The notes beneath the pieces were generated by a model that had not been told where the DNA came from, did no database searches, and saw nothing but the letters and a program-made list of their open reading frames with translations. A stretch of 51,823 nucleotides of DNA from Synergistes sp. Its GTDB lineage: Bacteria; Synergistota; Synergistia; Synergistales; Synergistaceae. The translations under genes were made by a program, and so were the position numbers. The stretch is taken from NCBI GenBank assembly GCA_017537925.1, contig JAFYJW010000056.1, positions 1 through 51,823 on the forward strand, read 5' to 3'. Shown one piece after another: positions 16,014 through 23,326 of the stretch; position 1 is the stretch's first letter; the number at the start of each line of letters is the position of its first letter.

Positions 16014-16783
16014 CTTATGATACCGGCGGCTCTTGAGATGATGACGAAGAGCATGTCAAGCAGAGCTCCGAGCACTCCTATCACAAATATGCCCATAAGC
16101 ACGACGTCTGAGCGTGAGAGCTGCTCCGCGTCGAGTATCATGTAACCGAGGCCGGACGAAGCCGCAACCAGTTCGGCTGCTACGAGCGAGCGCCAACTGT
16201 AGCCGAGCCCCAGCTGCAGCCCCGTCATTATCGACGGAAGTGCTGAGGGAAGTATCACATGGCGGCACTTTTCCCACCTGTTGTAGCCAAAGACCGATGC
16301 TACCTCAAGCAGCCCGGCGTCGCAGTTTTTTATGCCATGCATCGTATTGAGGAAGACAGGGAAAAAAGTTGCCAGTATTATCAGTATTATCTTAGGGCTC
16401 TCTCCTATGCCGAACCAGAGGATGAGCATCGGGATCGTCGCCATCGGCGGCACGTGCCGCAGAAATTCCAGAGTGCCGCCTATCTGTGCGTAGATCGAAG
16501 GAAACGCGCCGCACAGGAACGCAAGCGTTACCGCAAGCAGAGCGGATATGCCGAAGCCCGCCGCGATGCGGCTCAGGCTGGCGTAGAGATGAAGCTGGAG
16601 CTCTCCGTTGCCGAGCGCGGAGCAGAATGCTTTCCATACAGTTTCGGGCGACGGAAGCAGGAATGTGTTCCACAGGCCGCCAGCAGCGCCGTAATGCCAC
16701 AGAAGAAGGACGGCCGCCGGGAAAATCAGCCCGCTGCTGAATACTTTTAGTACGGTCTTTTTTGCTTTCTCCAAATGTTTCAC
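16010..16783 (-). CDS. ABC transporter permease, NitT/TauT/SsuC type
   Basis: About 257 aa from a GTG at 16783; longer frames run into the divergent flavin reductase gene. Six predicted membrane helices surround the EAA loop FPVFLNTMHGIKNCDAGLLEVASVFG, which contacts the ATPase. HVPPMATIPMLILWFGIGE is a hallmark of SsuC/TauC permeases. The start codon is uncertain because the ribosome site is weak; a nearby TTG is possible. Substrates in the family include sulfonates, nitrate, taurine, thiamine precursors and riboflavin; nothing here selects one. Confidence 0.88.
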   Translation of the reverse strand: MKHLEKAKKTVLKVFSSGLIFPAAVLLLWHYGAAGGLWNTFLLPSPETVWKAFCSALGNGELQLHLYASLSRIAAGFGISALLAVTLAFLCGAFPSIYAQIGGTLEFLRHVPPMATIPMLILWFGIGESPKIILIILATFFPVFLNTMHGIKNCDAGLLEVASVFGYNRWEKCRHVILPSALPSIMTGLQLGLGYSWRSLVAAELVAASSGLGYMILDAEQLSRSDVVLMGIFVIGVLGALLDMLFVIISRAAGIIR

Positions 16784-16866
16784 CGTCCATACACCGTTTA
16801 TTTTAACGCCTGAAAAAGAAAAAAGCACTATAATAGACAGACATTCAGAAAGAAAGAGGTGTACTG

Positions 16867-17427
16867 ATGGCCAAGCAGACATGGAAGCCCGGCACTATGC
16901 TTTATCCTCTTCCGGTGGCTATGGTTTCATGCGGTACGGCGGAAAAGTCCAATATCATGACGGCTGCCTGGACCGGCATCATAAATTCCGACCCGCCGAT
17001 GACATATATATCTGTCCGGCCGGAACGCTATTCCTATGAAATAATCAAAGAATACGGGGAGTTCGTGATAAATCTTACTACGGAAAGGCTTCTCTGGAAC
17101 GCCGATTTCTGCGGCGTAAAAACAGGGCGCGAGCACAGGAAGTTCTCGCTGCCGGGGCTCACCGCTGTCAGCGCTTCTCAGGTCAGGGCCCCGCTGATAA
17201 AGGAAAGCCCCGTCAATATCGAATGCCGCGTCGTTAAGATAATGCCGCTCGGCAGCCACGATATGTTCATTGCGAATATCGTCGCCGTGAACGTGAACGA
17301 AGAGCTCATAGACTCGAAAGGCGTACTGCATCTTGAAAGGGCAGGTCTTATCGCTACGGCGCACGGACGTTATTTCTCTTTGGGGCGTCAGATAGGTACA
17401 TTCGGTTATTCGGTGAAAAAGAAATAG
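16867..17427 (+). CDS. Flavin reductase (DIM6/NTAB) family protein
   Basis: 186 aa with the split-barrel FMN-binding pattern: PVAMVSCGTAEKSNIMTAAWTGIINSDPPM, SVRPERYSYEIIKEYGEFVINL, and a C-terminal GRYFSLGRQIG. These proteins bind FMN and act as flavin reductases or electron carriers in the cytoplasm. AGAGGTG is placed before the ATG, and a TATAAT at 16829-16834 is the likely -10. It is followed 15 nt later by a small zinc-ribbon gene in the same transcript. It diverges from the ABC permease, with a shared intergenic region. Confidence 0.87.
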   Translation: MAKQTWKPGTMLYPLPVAMVSCGTAEKSNIMTAAWTGIINSDPPMTYISVRPERYSYEIIKEYGEFVINLTTERLLWNADFCGVKTGREHRKFSLPGLTAVSASQVRAPLIKESPVNIECRVVKIMPLGSHDMFIANIVAVNVNEELIDSKGVLHLERAGLIATAHGRYFSLGRQIGTFGYSVKKK

Positions 17428-17442
17428 GAGGACGAGCATAAA

Positions 17443-17604
17443 ATGCTGAGATGCGCGATATGCGATAAGCCGCTGCGGGAATGCTGCGATATTTTCTACG
17501 AGGCGGAGGACGAAGCCGGAAACAGCGTCGTGATATGCGGCGACTGTGCGGCAGAACACGATCTGCCTTTCGAGGACGAAAAACCGGCCGAAAAGACGGA
17601 ATAA
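17443..17604 (+). CDS. 53-residue zinc-ribbon-like protein
   Basis: A short ORF with a strong AGGAGGAC site (17427-17434) and an ATG at 17443. It has two CxxC knuckles (C4-x2-C7 and C32-x2-C35), an extra CC pair at 14-15 and an acidic C-terminus (FEDEKPAEKTE). The spacing fits a small zinc ribbon. It lies 15 nt after the flavin reductase gene, so the two are probably co-expressed. Function is unknown; a chaperone-like or regulatory role is possible but not shown. Confidence 0.65.
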   Translation: MLRCAICDKPLRECCDIFYEAEDEAGNSVVICGDCAAEHDLPFEDEKPAEKTE

Positions 17605-17617
17605 CGGAACATTCATT

Positions 17618-17681
17618 AAAAACCGCCCGTTGAAGCGGCGAGGATACAGTATATGGCCGCAGGTAATTAACGGGCAGTTTT
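17618..17681. terminator. Bidirectional terminator-like inverted repeat
   Basis: AAAAACCGCCCGTT and AACGGGCAGTTTTT are complementary apart from one mismatch, with a loop of about 36 nt. A-tracts and T-tracts flank both sides, so it can end both the zinc-ribbon transcript and the convergent TatD transcript. Confidence 0.65.
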
Positions 17682-17761
17682 TAATTATGTGTTATGCGGG
17701 TTAAAATAAAAAAATTAGAAAGATAATGCTTTTGCGGCGCCGGTTGTCGGCGCCGCCTGCG

Positions 17762-18565
17762 TTATTTTATGTTGAAGACTCTCTCCGTGTTTTTTTTGAC
17801 GGCGTCCGCAAACTCTTCAAGCGGCATCGCTTTCAGCATCGATATGTACTCGTAGACGCATCTGACGAGCGCCGGCTCGTTCGGCTTTCCCCTGTGTCCC
17901 TGAGGCGCAAGGTAGGGCGAATCGGTCTCGCAGAGTATCCTGTCAAGAGGGATCCCTGCGGCTGTTTCGCGCAGGAGTCTGTGTGATGGATATGTCACAG
18001 GCCCCGCGAATGAGATGTAAAAGCCCATTTCAAGCGCCTCTGCGGCTTCACCGGCCGTGCCCGAAAAGCAGTGTATCACGCCGCCGTATTTATCCGCGCC
18101 GCACTCGCGCATTATTGAAAAAAGCTCCGCTACCGCATCTCCCTGCGACTTATCTTTAGCGTCGCGTACATGGATCACGACAGGCAGCGCTATTTTCTTT
18201 GCCAGCTCTATCTGCTCGGCAAACACCCGGCGCTGGACAGGCCTTGGGGAATGGTCGTAGAAGTAATCAAGGCCGATCTCGCCTATCGCAAGCACCCTTT
18301 CGTTTTTCGCGATGTTTTCTATCTCCGAAAGATAATCCGCTGAAGCATTTTCTGCCTCGTGCGGATGAACTCCCGCAAGAGCGTATATTTCAGGGGACTC
18401 TTTCTGCACCGACGCAAGCGCTGCGGCTTCCCGGCTCGAAGCGACGTCGGAGGAAGCGAAGATCATTCGTTTTACGTCATTTGCCTTCGCGTTTGCAAAG
18501 ACAGCCTCCAGACCGTCCGGGAAGTATTCCCTGTTCAGATGGCAGTGTGTATCGGTAAGAAACAT
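17762..18565 (-). CDS. tatD: TatD-family metal-dependent DNase
   Basis: 267 aa, usual length. Metal ligands are HxH at DTHCHL (His7, His9), the Glu of AIGEIGLDYFYD, VIHVRDA, VIHCFSG and CETDSPYLAP, covering all conserved TatD motifs of the amidohydrolase fold. The enzyme acts as a 3'-5' exonuclease or deoxyribonuclease in DNA repair and quality control; some members act on D-aminoacyl-tRNA. It is transcribed alone and convergent with the flavin-reductase transcript. Confidence 0.92.
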   Translation of the reverse strand: MFLTDTHCHLNREYFPDGLEAVFANAKANDVKRMIFASSDVASSREAAALASVQKESPEIYALAGVHPHEAENASADYLSEIENIAKNERVLAIGEIGLDYFYDHSPRPVQRRVFAEQIELAKKIALPVVIHVRDAKDKSQGDAVAELFSIMRECGADKYGGVIHCFSGTAGEAAEALEMGFYISFAGPVTYPSHRLLRETAAGIPLDRILCETDSPYLAPQGHRGKPNEPALVRCVYEYISMLKAMPLEEFADAVKKNTERVFNIK

Positions 18566-18727
18566 TTTTAAGCCCCCTCTTCCGGCAAAAAACGCACGGC
18601 TCTTATTATCCGCGCATAATTATACATCCGCTTAAAACAAAATAGGCCAGGCGGCCCAGAGCAGGGAAGCAGGCGCAGCGCGGTGAAAAAAATGAAAAAA
18701 ATAGAGCGCGGATGTCGGATAAAAGAT

Positions 18728-18756
18728 TTGACGTATAGGATTAAATGTCGTAAAAT
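18728..18756 (+). promoter_or_regulatory. Promoter of the ferredoxin/tRNA transcript
   Basis: TTGACG (18728-18733), 17-bp spacer, TAAAAT (18751-18756): five of six matches in each hexamer. Confidence 0.8.
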
Positions 18757-18785
18757 ACTGCCTTGTGGAAGGGAGATGACGCGCT

Positions 18786-18968
18786 TTGTCTATCAAAATC
18801 AATTTGGAAGACTGCATCGGCTGCGGTGTCTGCGCGGAACTTTCTCCGGAGCATTTCAAGCTTGATGAAGCAAAAGGAACGTCTTCGGTCATAAACCAGG
18901 AAGTTTCCCCTTCTGCAAAAGAAGCGGCCGACAGCTGCCCGGTATCCGCGATAACGATCACGGAATAA
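18786..18968 (+). CDS. Single-cluster [4Fe-4S] ferredoxin
   Basis: 60 aa, TTG start with AAGGGAGA upstream. Three cysteines in CIGCGVC (C10, C13, C16) and the distant C51-Pro ligate one [4Fe-4S] cluster, as in Thermotoga and Desulfovibrio ferredoxins. The protein would carry low-potential electrons in the cytoplasm. It lies only 19 nt before a tRNA gene, with no terminator between, so both share one transcript from the promoter at 18728. Confidence 0.9.
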   Translation: MSIKINLEDCIGCGVCAELSPEHFKLDEAKGTSSVINQEVSPSAKEAADSCPVSAITITE

Positions 18969-18987
18969 GCAGCAAACGCCGTATTTA

Positions 18988-19064
18988 GGGCCCATAGCTC
19001 AATTGGTTAGAGCTCCCGGCTCATAACCGGATGGTTTCAGGTTCGATTCCTGATGGGCCCACCA
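18988..19064 (+). tRNA. tRNA with CAT anticodon (elongator Met, or Ile2)
   Basis: 77-nt cloverleaf with encoded CCA. The acceptor GGGCCCA pairs with TGGGCCC and the anticodon loop CTCATAA reads CAT. It is not an initiator because G1 pairs with C72. Elongator Met and lysidine-modified Ile2 cannot be separated with certainty by eye. Confidence 0.92.
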
Positions 19065-19075
19065 CCGATAAAATT

Positions 19076-19100
19076 CCCGGCTTTCAAGGCCGGGTTTTTT
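19076..19100 (+). terminator. Terminator of the ferredoxin/tRNA transcript
   Basis: CCCGGC (19076-19081) and GCCGGG (19089-19094) form a stem followed by six T residues. Confidence 0.85.
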
Positions 19101-19260
19101 ATTTGCGGAAGTCTCTCATAAGAGCTCCCACAAGCGACGGTATCCCGCATCCGGCAACAAGAGCCATAAGAGCGTTTTTGTCCCATTCAACGTATGATAG
19201 TATTGCCGTCAACACGGCAGCCTGTATGATATCCAGCAATATCCTGCCTTTTCTGTCCAT
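19099..19260 (-). CDS. 53-residue putative membrane protein
   Basis: An ORF with two hydrophobic helices (about residues 8-23 and 30-47) ending in MRDFRK. Its stop lies inside the T-run of the tRNA terminator. No ribosome site is seen before the ATG at 19258-19260, and no similarity is recognised. The small size and absence of a ribosome site leave it uncertain, but the membrane-protein-like pattern and charged ends argue for coding potential. Confidence 0.4.
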   Translation of the reverse strand: MDRKGRILLDIIQAAVLTAILSYVEWDKNALMALVAGCGIPSLVGALMRDFRK

Positions 19261-19380
19261 ATTTATGCGATAAAAGAAGAAGGAAAGCGGAGAAGCGGCT
19301 TTTCCGTTCCGCAGTTATCACTTTTCACTTCCTTCCTGAAAGAATGTACCTGTCCTTTATACGGATATTATAATGAAATG

Positions 19381-19449
19381 AGGGGCTGTTGCGATAAGCA
19401 AGATCTTGCTTTGCAGCAGCTCCTTTTTTATAGATCCCTTGCGGGATCT
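19381..19449 (+). repeat. Stacked hairpins with terminator-like tail
   Basis: A 12-bp stem (AGGGGCTGTTGC with GCAGCAGCTCCT, two G-U pairs) encloses the perfect 16-bp palindrome AAGCAAGATCTTGCTT (19396-19411) and ends in TTTTTTA. A second stem, AGATCCC-ttgc-GGGATCT, follows at 19432-19448. Upstream of it is a possible -10. It may be a free-standing small RNA terminator or part of a repeat element. Confidence 0.6.
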
Positions 19450-19477
19450 GCGGTATGCCTCGCTTACGTCCTTCGGA

Positions 19478-19615
19478 CATGAATTGCGTCTTGCGGCGCA
19501 TGAATTGATGCGGGCATCATGAATTGCGGCTGCGCCGCATGAATTGCGCTGACGCGCATGGAAAAGCAATTCAATTCATTGGCACAGCTAAAAATCATGG
19601 CGCAGCCAATTCATG
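19478..19615. repeat. CATGAATTG repeat array with inverted copies
   Basis: Direct copies of CATGAATTG start at 19478, 19499, 19518 and 19538, with a partial CATG at 19557 (spacings 21, 19, 20, 19). Inverted copies CAATTCATT (19572-19580) and CAATTCATG (19607-19615) follow, so the block can fold on itself. The spacers are GC-rich and mostly self-complementary (for example GCGGCTGCGCCG). Related nested ATTCAT repeats are known in gut Clostridia, a resemblance recalled rather than checked. Confidence 0.75.
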
Positions 19616-20023
19616 GGAGAAGATGTGACTTCTCCCTTTGAACAGATATCGGCTGTGCCCCCACGGAATGTTTTTTGCTGCCATGAAATCGGAGTGCTTC
19701 CTGCAAGATGCTGTCGGCTTTTTGTCTGCATTTGAAACGGATAAAAGAATATTAGAATGTCGGTGTGGCCGCCGCAGCGTTTTTATATCAGTTTGGATAA
19801 GGCCGAAAGCTGTCGTGTCGGGAAGAATCGCTGCATTATCAGCGCCGGGCGCGCCCCGCCGGATGAACGTATATGCCACGACTGTTCCTGCCGTAAATCT
19901 TTTGATAAAATACAGAACAGACCCCGATTCGGCTTTCTTCTTGCTCCGGTTTACCAGCCTTCCAGGCCCGTGCCGGTGAAAGAAAGCCGGTCGGTGTCTG
20001 CTGTAAAACGCACTGTATTTTAT

Positions 20024-22516
20024 TCAGTTATTCCTTTTCCTTTTGAAGTACTTGACGATCTCCCACCAGAATGTGGCGCATGCCGCCGTTATTATTGCTG
20101 CAGCAAAGCCGGTCGGTGAAAGGGGACGCAGCTTTGACGCGCCTGCGGCCTGAGGCAGGACGGCGCACGCCGTGAGACAGAGCAGTACACCTATGTTGAC
20201 GCCCCACGCAAGCAGGTCAGCGCTCCTGTCTCCGGAACAGAACGCAGGATCCGTGTCGGAGCGGTTCACATAGACGAGGAAAAGGTTTGACAGCACGAGC
20301 ACGGTGAGGAAGAAGGTCCTCGCATGTTCCGCGCCGCCTGTTTTCAACGCCGCGCAGTAGGAGCCGAAGGCCGCCGCGAATATGACGGCTCCCTGTATTA
20401 TCGCCTTGCCGAGCAGCCCCGCCGTTATTATAGGCGAGCTTGCCGGGCGCGGCGGGCGGTTCATTATGCCGCGCTCTTCAGGCTGCCGTTCGAATACTAT
20501 GGAGCATGTGGGGTCGATAATGAGTTCAAGCAGTGCCACGTGAATCGGCGCAAGGACCGCCGGAAGCCCCAAAAGCGGCGCGGCAAGCGCGGAAAGCGCT
20601 ATCGGAATATGTATAACGAGTATATATTCCATCGCTTTTTTAATATTGTCGTAGATATGGCGCCCGCGGCGGATAGTGCTGACTATGGTGGAGAAGTCGT
20701 CGTCAAGCAGCACCATGTCGGCGGCCTCGCGGGCGACGTCCGTTCCGCGTTCTCCCATCGCTATGCCGATGTCTGCGTATTTGAGGGCAGGTGCGTCGTT
20801 GACGCCGTCGCCCGTCATCGCGACTATCTCGCCGCGTTCGCGCAGCGCGCTTACGATGCGCATCTTTCCGCGCGGCATTATCCTGGAAAATATCGTAACG
20901 TCGCCAAGCTTTTCCGCAAGCTCTTCGTCGCTCATATTCTCAAGCTCGTCTCCGCTTATCATCACATGCTCGCGCTCTTCGCAGCCGAGCCCGATCTCAT
21001 GCGCTATGCGGTGCGCCGTCGTGCTGCTGTCTCCAGTTATCATGACGACGCGCACGCCGGCGCTTCCGCAGGCTTTTATCGATTCCGCGACGTTTCTGCG
21101 CGGAGGATCGGCAAACGCGGCAAGGCCTGCGAGGCGGAAGCGGCATTCTGTCATTTTATCCGGTATAGACGCCATATCGTCGTTATATGCCACCGCTATT
21201 ACCCTGCAGCCTGCCTCGGAAAGGCGCTTTTCTTCACGTTCGGCTTCTTCGCGTTCTTTCCCGCTCAGCGAGCAGAGCGCTGTGATGTTTTCCGGGTAGC
21301 CTTTTGCCGCTGCGATCATCTTTCCCTTGTATGACCAGACATGGCACATCATCCTTGATTCGGATGAGAAAGGATACTCATGAATCAGGCGCTGACCCTG
21401 CAGCATCGCAACGTTTATATCCCTCTTGAGGGCCTCGTCGAGCACCGCGCGTTCCATCGGGTCATATGGGTCGGTTTCGGATGCAAGTACGGAGACTTCG
21501 GCGAGTTTTTTTTCGGAATTGCCGCAAAGAGGGACGAATTCTTTCAGCGACATGCGGTTTTCCGTGAGAGTGCCGGTCTTGTCCACGCAGAGGACCGTTA
21601 CGGCCCCGAGTGTTTCAACGGAGGGGATCCTGCGTATCAGAACGCTCTGCCTGGCAAGCCGCCATGCGCCGAGCGCAAGAAATACCGTAAGGACTACGGG
21701 GAATTCCTCGGGAATCGTGGCCATTGCGATCGTAACTCCGGCAAGTATAGCATCTATAAAGCTGCTGCCGCGGCAGTAAGTCGCCGCTATGACCAGTACC
21801 AGCATGAGCGTGCTCAGCACGGAACAGTCGCGTATCAGGCGCCGTGTCTGTTTTTCCAGCGGGGTAGGACGGTCTGGCGCCTGTTCGACGTCTGATGCTA
21901 TCTTGCCGTACTCGGTATTGTTTCCTGTGTTTATCACGCGCACAACGGCGCGCCCCGCTACGACGCTTGTCCCTGCATAGCAACGGTCGATTCTCCAGCC
22001 GCCGCTGCTGCCCGGAGCAGGCGCGCAGCACTTCCAGACTATGTCCGCTTCTCCGGTGAGAACGGATTCGTCGGTGCCGAAGCCGTCGTTCTCAAGAAGT
22101 TCTCCGTCGGCAGAGACGCGTTCTCCCTCGGATATTATTATTATGTCTCCCGGCACCAGATCTTCGGAGGGAATCTCTACCGTGTATCCGCCGCGTTTTG
22201 CGGTGACTTTCGGCGAGGAAAGGGATTTCAGCGTTTCGAGCGTTTTGTCGGTCTTCCACTCCTGATAGATGTTTATCGTGCTCATTACGATGACGAAGAG
22301 CAGCATGACCGCGCCGTCTCGCGCTTCCCCGAGCAGGAAATAGAGGCATGCCGCTCCTGTCAGCAGCAGGAATACCGGTTCCGAAAACGACTTGAGAAGT
22401 TTTTTGAGGGCCCCGTCTTTTTGGCCGCTGCCGCAGATGTTTCTGCCGTACTTTGCTCGAAGCTTTATAACTTCGCTTTCATCGAGTCCGTGATACTTTT
22501 CGCCTATTTCGTTCAT
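20024..22516 (-). CDS. P-type cation-transporting ATPase (P2 type)
   Basis: 830 aa. The N-terminal actuator has the LTGEA dephosphorylation loop (153-157). Helix 4 has the ion-site motif IPEEFP (268-273), replacing the PEGLP of Ca2+ pumps and indicating a P2-type transporter whose ion is unassigned. The phosphorylated Asp is D312 in DKTGTLT. MITGDSSTTA, and MTGDGVNDAPALKYADIGIAMG complete the catalytic set. About ten membrane helices are predicted, the last six in the C-terminal third. A GAGGAGAG site precedes the ATG at 22516. Its upstream leader contains hairpins and a terminator-like structure, described separately. Likely ions are Ca2+, Mn2+ or Mg2+. Confidence 0.92.
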   Translation of the reverse strand: MNEIGEKYHGLDESEVIKLRAKYGRNICGSGQKDGALKKLLKSFSEPVFLLLTGAACLYFLLGEARDGAVMLLFVIVMSTINIYQEWKTDKTLETLKSLSSPKVTAKRGGYTVEIPSEDLVPGDIIIISEGERVSADGELLENDGFGTDESVLTGEADIVWKCCAPAPGSSGGWRIDRCYAGTSVVAGRAVVRVINTGNNTEYGKIASDVEQAPDRPTPLEKQTRRLIRDCSVLSTLMLVLVIAATYCRGSSFIDAILAGVTIAMATIPEEFPVVLTVFLALGAWRLARQSVLIRRIPSVETLGAVTVLCVDKTGTLTENRMSLKEFVPLCGNSEKKLAEVSVLASETDPYDPMERAVLDEALKRDINVAMLQGQRLIHEYPFSSESRMMCHVWSYKGKMIAAAKGYPENITALCSLSGKEREEAEREEKRLSEAGCRVIAVAYNDDMASIPDKMTECRFRLAGLAAFADPPRRNVAESIKACGSAGVRVVMITGDSSTTAHRIAHEIGLGCEEREHVMISGDELENMSDEELAEKLGDVTIFSRIMPRGKMRIVSALRERGEIVAMTGDGVNDAPALKYADIGIAMGERGTDVAREAADMVLLDDDFSTIVSTIRRGRHIYDNIKKAMEYILVIHIPIALSALAAPLLGLPAVLAPIHVALLELIIDPTCSIVFERQPEERGIMNRPPRPASSPIITAGLLGKAIIQGAVIFAAAFGSYCAALKTGGAEHARTFFLTVLVLSNLFLVYVNRSDTDPAFCSGDRSADLLAWGVNIGVLLCLTACAVLPQAAGASKLRPLSPTGFAAAIITAACATFWWEIVKYFKRKRNN

Positions 22517-22720
22517 TTTTCTCTCCTCATGGCGCGGTGCAAAAACACAAAAATGCGGCCCGCAGAATCGTTTTTGACGGTCCCGCGAACCGCATTAAAA
22601 TGAGCCGTCCGCTGCCGGGCATCGCCCCGGCCCAGCCGCACGCCGCAAAGCATAACGGAAATCAAAAAGCGCTGCTTTAAGGTGTCGCCTGATCCATGTT
22701 CAATTGGCGGGTATTTTAAA
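22517..22720 (-). promoter_or_regulatory. Structured leader of the P-type ATPase with attenuator-like hairpin
   Basis: On the minus strand, upstream of the ATG at 22516, AATGCGG (22596-22590) pairs with CCGCATT (22558-22552) and is followed by TTTGTGTTTTT, an intrinsic terminator shape placed 36 nt before the start codon. Before it lies a GC hairpin GCCGGG/CCCGGC (22631-22614) and a segment GGATCAGGCGACACC (about 22695-22681). A terminator between a structured leader and an ion pump gene suggests a metal-sensing attenuator or riboswitch. I cannot match it to a known class. Confidence 0.45.
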
Positions 22721-22937
22721 TTAAAATCAGCCTGTTAGTCAAGGCTGACGTATCATTCATCTGATGCCGGGGCAGGGCTGCCTTCTTGCGTCCGCAGCGC
22801 CTCTTTTTTAGCGATGAAATGCAGCAGTGTTCGATATGAGCTTTCGAAATGCGCGATTTTATTATATACTGCATAGCTGTGCTTCGTGCGTTTGCTGCGC
22901 GCGGGCGAAAATTCTGCCGCTCTGTCAGGAGATGTAA
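22721..22937. other. Intergenic region before the DUF486 gene; no gene seen
   Basis: It contains an AT-rich stretch near 22711-22736 and 22857-22870 (TTTTATTATATAC) that could hold divergent promoters. No reading frame is convincing; a 99-aa frame on the minus strand overlaps the DUF486 gene and lacks a ribosome site. Confidence 0.4.
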
Positions 22938-22940
22938 GTG

Positions 22941-23285
22941 ATGCTTAGATATTTTTATCCGATAGCGCTTCTTTTTGTTTCCAATATTTTTATGACATAC
23001 GCATGGTACGGGCACCTGAAATATGTTGCGTCAAAGCCTGTCTATATCGCGATAGCTTTAAGCTGGTTCATAGCTTTTTTTGAATACTGCTTCCAGGTGC
23101 CGGCAAACCGCATGGGACACCTTGTTTATACCCTGCCGCAGCTCAAGATAATGCAGGAGGTCATAACGATGACCGTCTTTGCCGGTTTTTCCGTATTCGT
23201 GATGAAGGAAAAGCTGTCGCTGAACTATCTCTGGGCGGCGCTCTGCATGACCGGCGCGGTATTTTTCCTGTTCAGGGGAAACTGA
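22941..23285 (+). CDS. DUF486 (DMT-like) small membrane protein
   Basis: 114 aa from ATG at 22941, with AGGAGATG upstream; an adjacent GTG at 22938 is in frame. Four predicted membrane helices are seen. The sequence matches the DUF486 family: FMTYAWYGHLK, ALSWFIAFFEYCFQVPANRMGH and a final FAGFSVFVMKEKLSLNYLWAALCMTGAVFF. The role is unknown; distant relation to EamA/SMR transporters suggests a small exporter. The gene is convergent with the LysR gene. Confidence 0.88.
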   Translation: MLRYFYPIALLFVSNIFMTYAWYGHLKYVASKPVYIAIALSWFIAFFEYCFQVPANRMGHLVYTLPQLKIMQEVITMTVFAGFSVFVMKEKLSLNYLWAALCMTGAVFFLFRGN

Positions 23286-23326
23286 CAGTACTCTCCGGCG
23301 CGCGGTGGCGCCGATAAAGGCATTGC

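Larger units (their letters stand above)
19261..20023. other. Gene-poor block with nested hairpins, repeats and no convincing gene
   Basis: No reading frame here shows a family match or a good ribosome site. 19381-19449 holds hairpins and 19478-19615 a repeat array, both listed separately. From 19620 to 20023 several overlapping short frames exist on both strands, with changes of frame between Cys-rich stretches (for example CRCGRRS and ICHDCSC), which could be remains of a decayed gene. TATAAT at about 19368-19373 is a possible -10 for a transcript entering the hairpins. Confidence 0.5.

Noticed and set aside
19478-19560. CRISPR-like regular repeats
   Set aside because: Repeat units are 9 bp with spacers of 10-12 bp, spacers are self-complementary, and inverted copies follow; no cas gene is near.
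19638-20119. Plus-strand ORFs of 113 and 120 aa
   Set aside because: Overlap each other in different frames, run into the antisense of the ATPase gene, no ribosome sites, no family match.
20324-21334. 336-aa plus-strand ORF
   Set aside because: Antisense shadow of the P-type ATPase gene; the composition is Arg/Tyr/Ala-biased, typical of shadow frames.
22517-22720. Known Mn2+ (yybP-ykoY) or NiCo riboswitch
   Set aside because: Only short similarities such as AGGCGAC were found; the conserved cores of either class are not visible.
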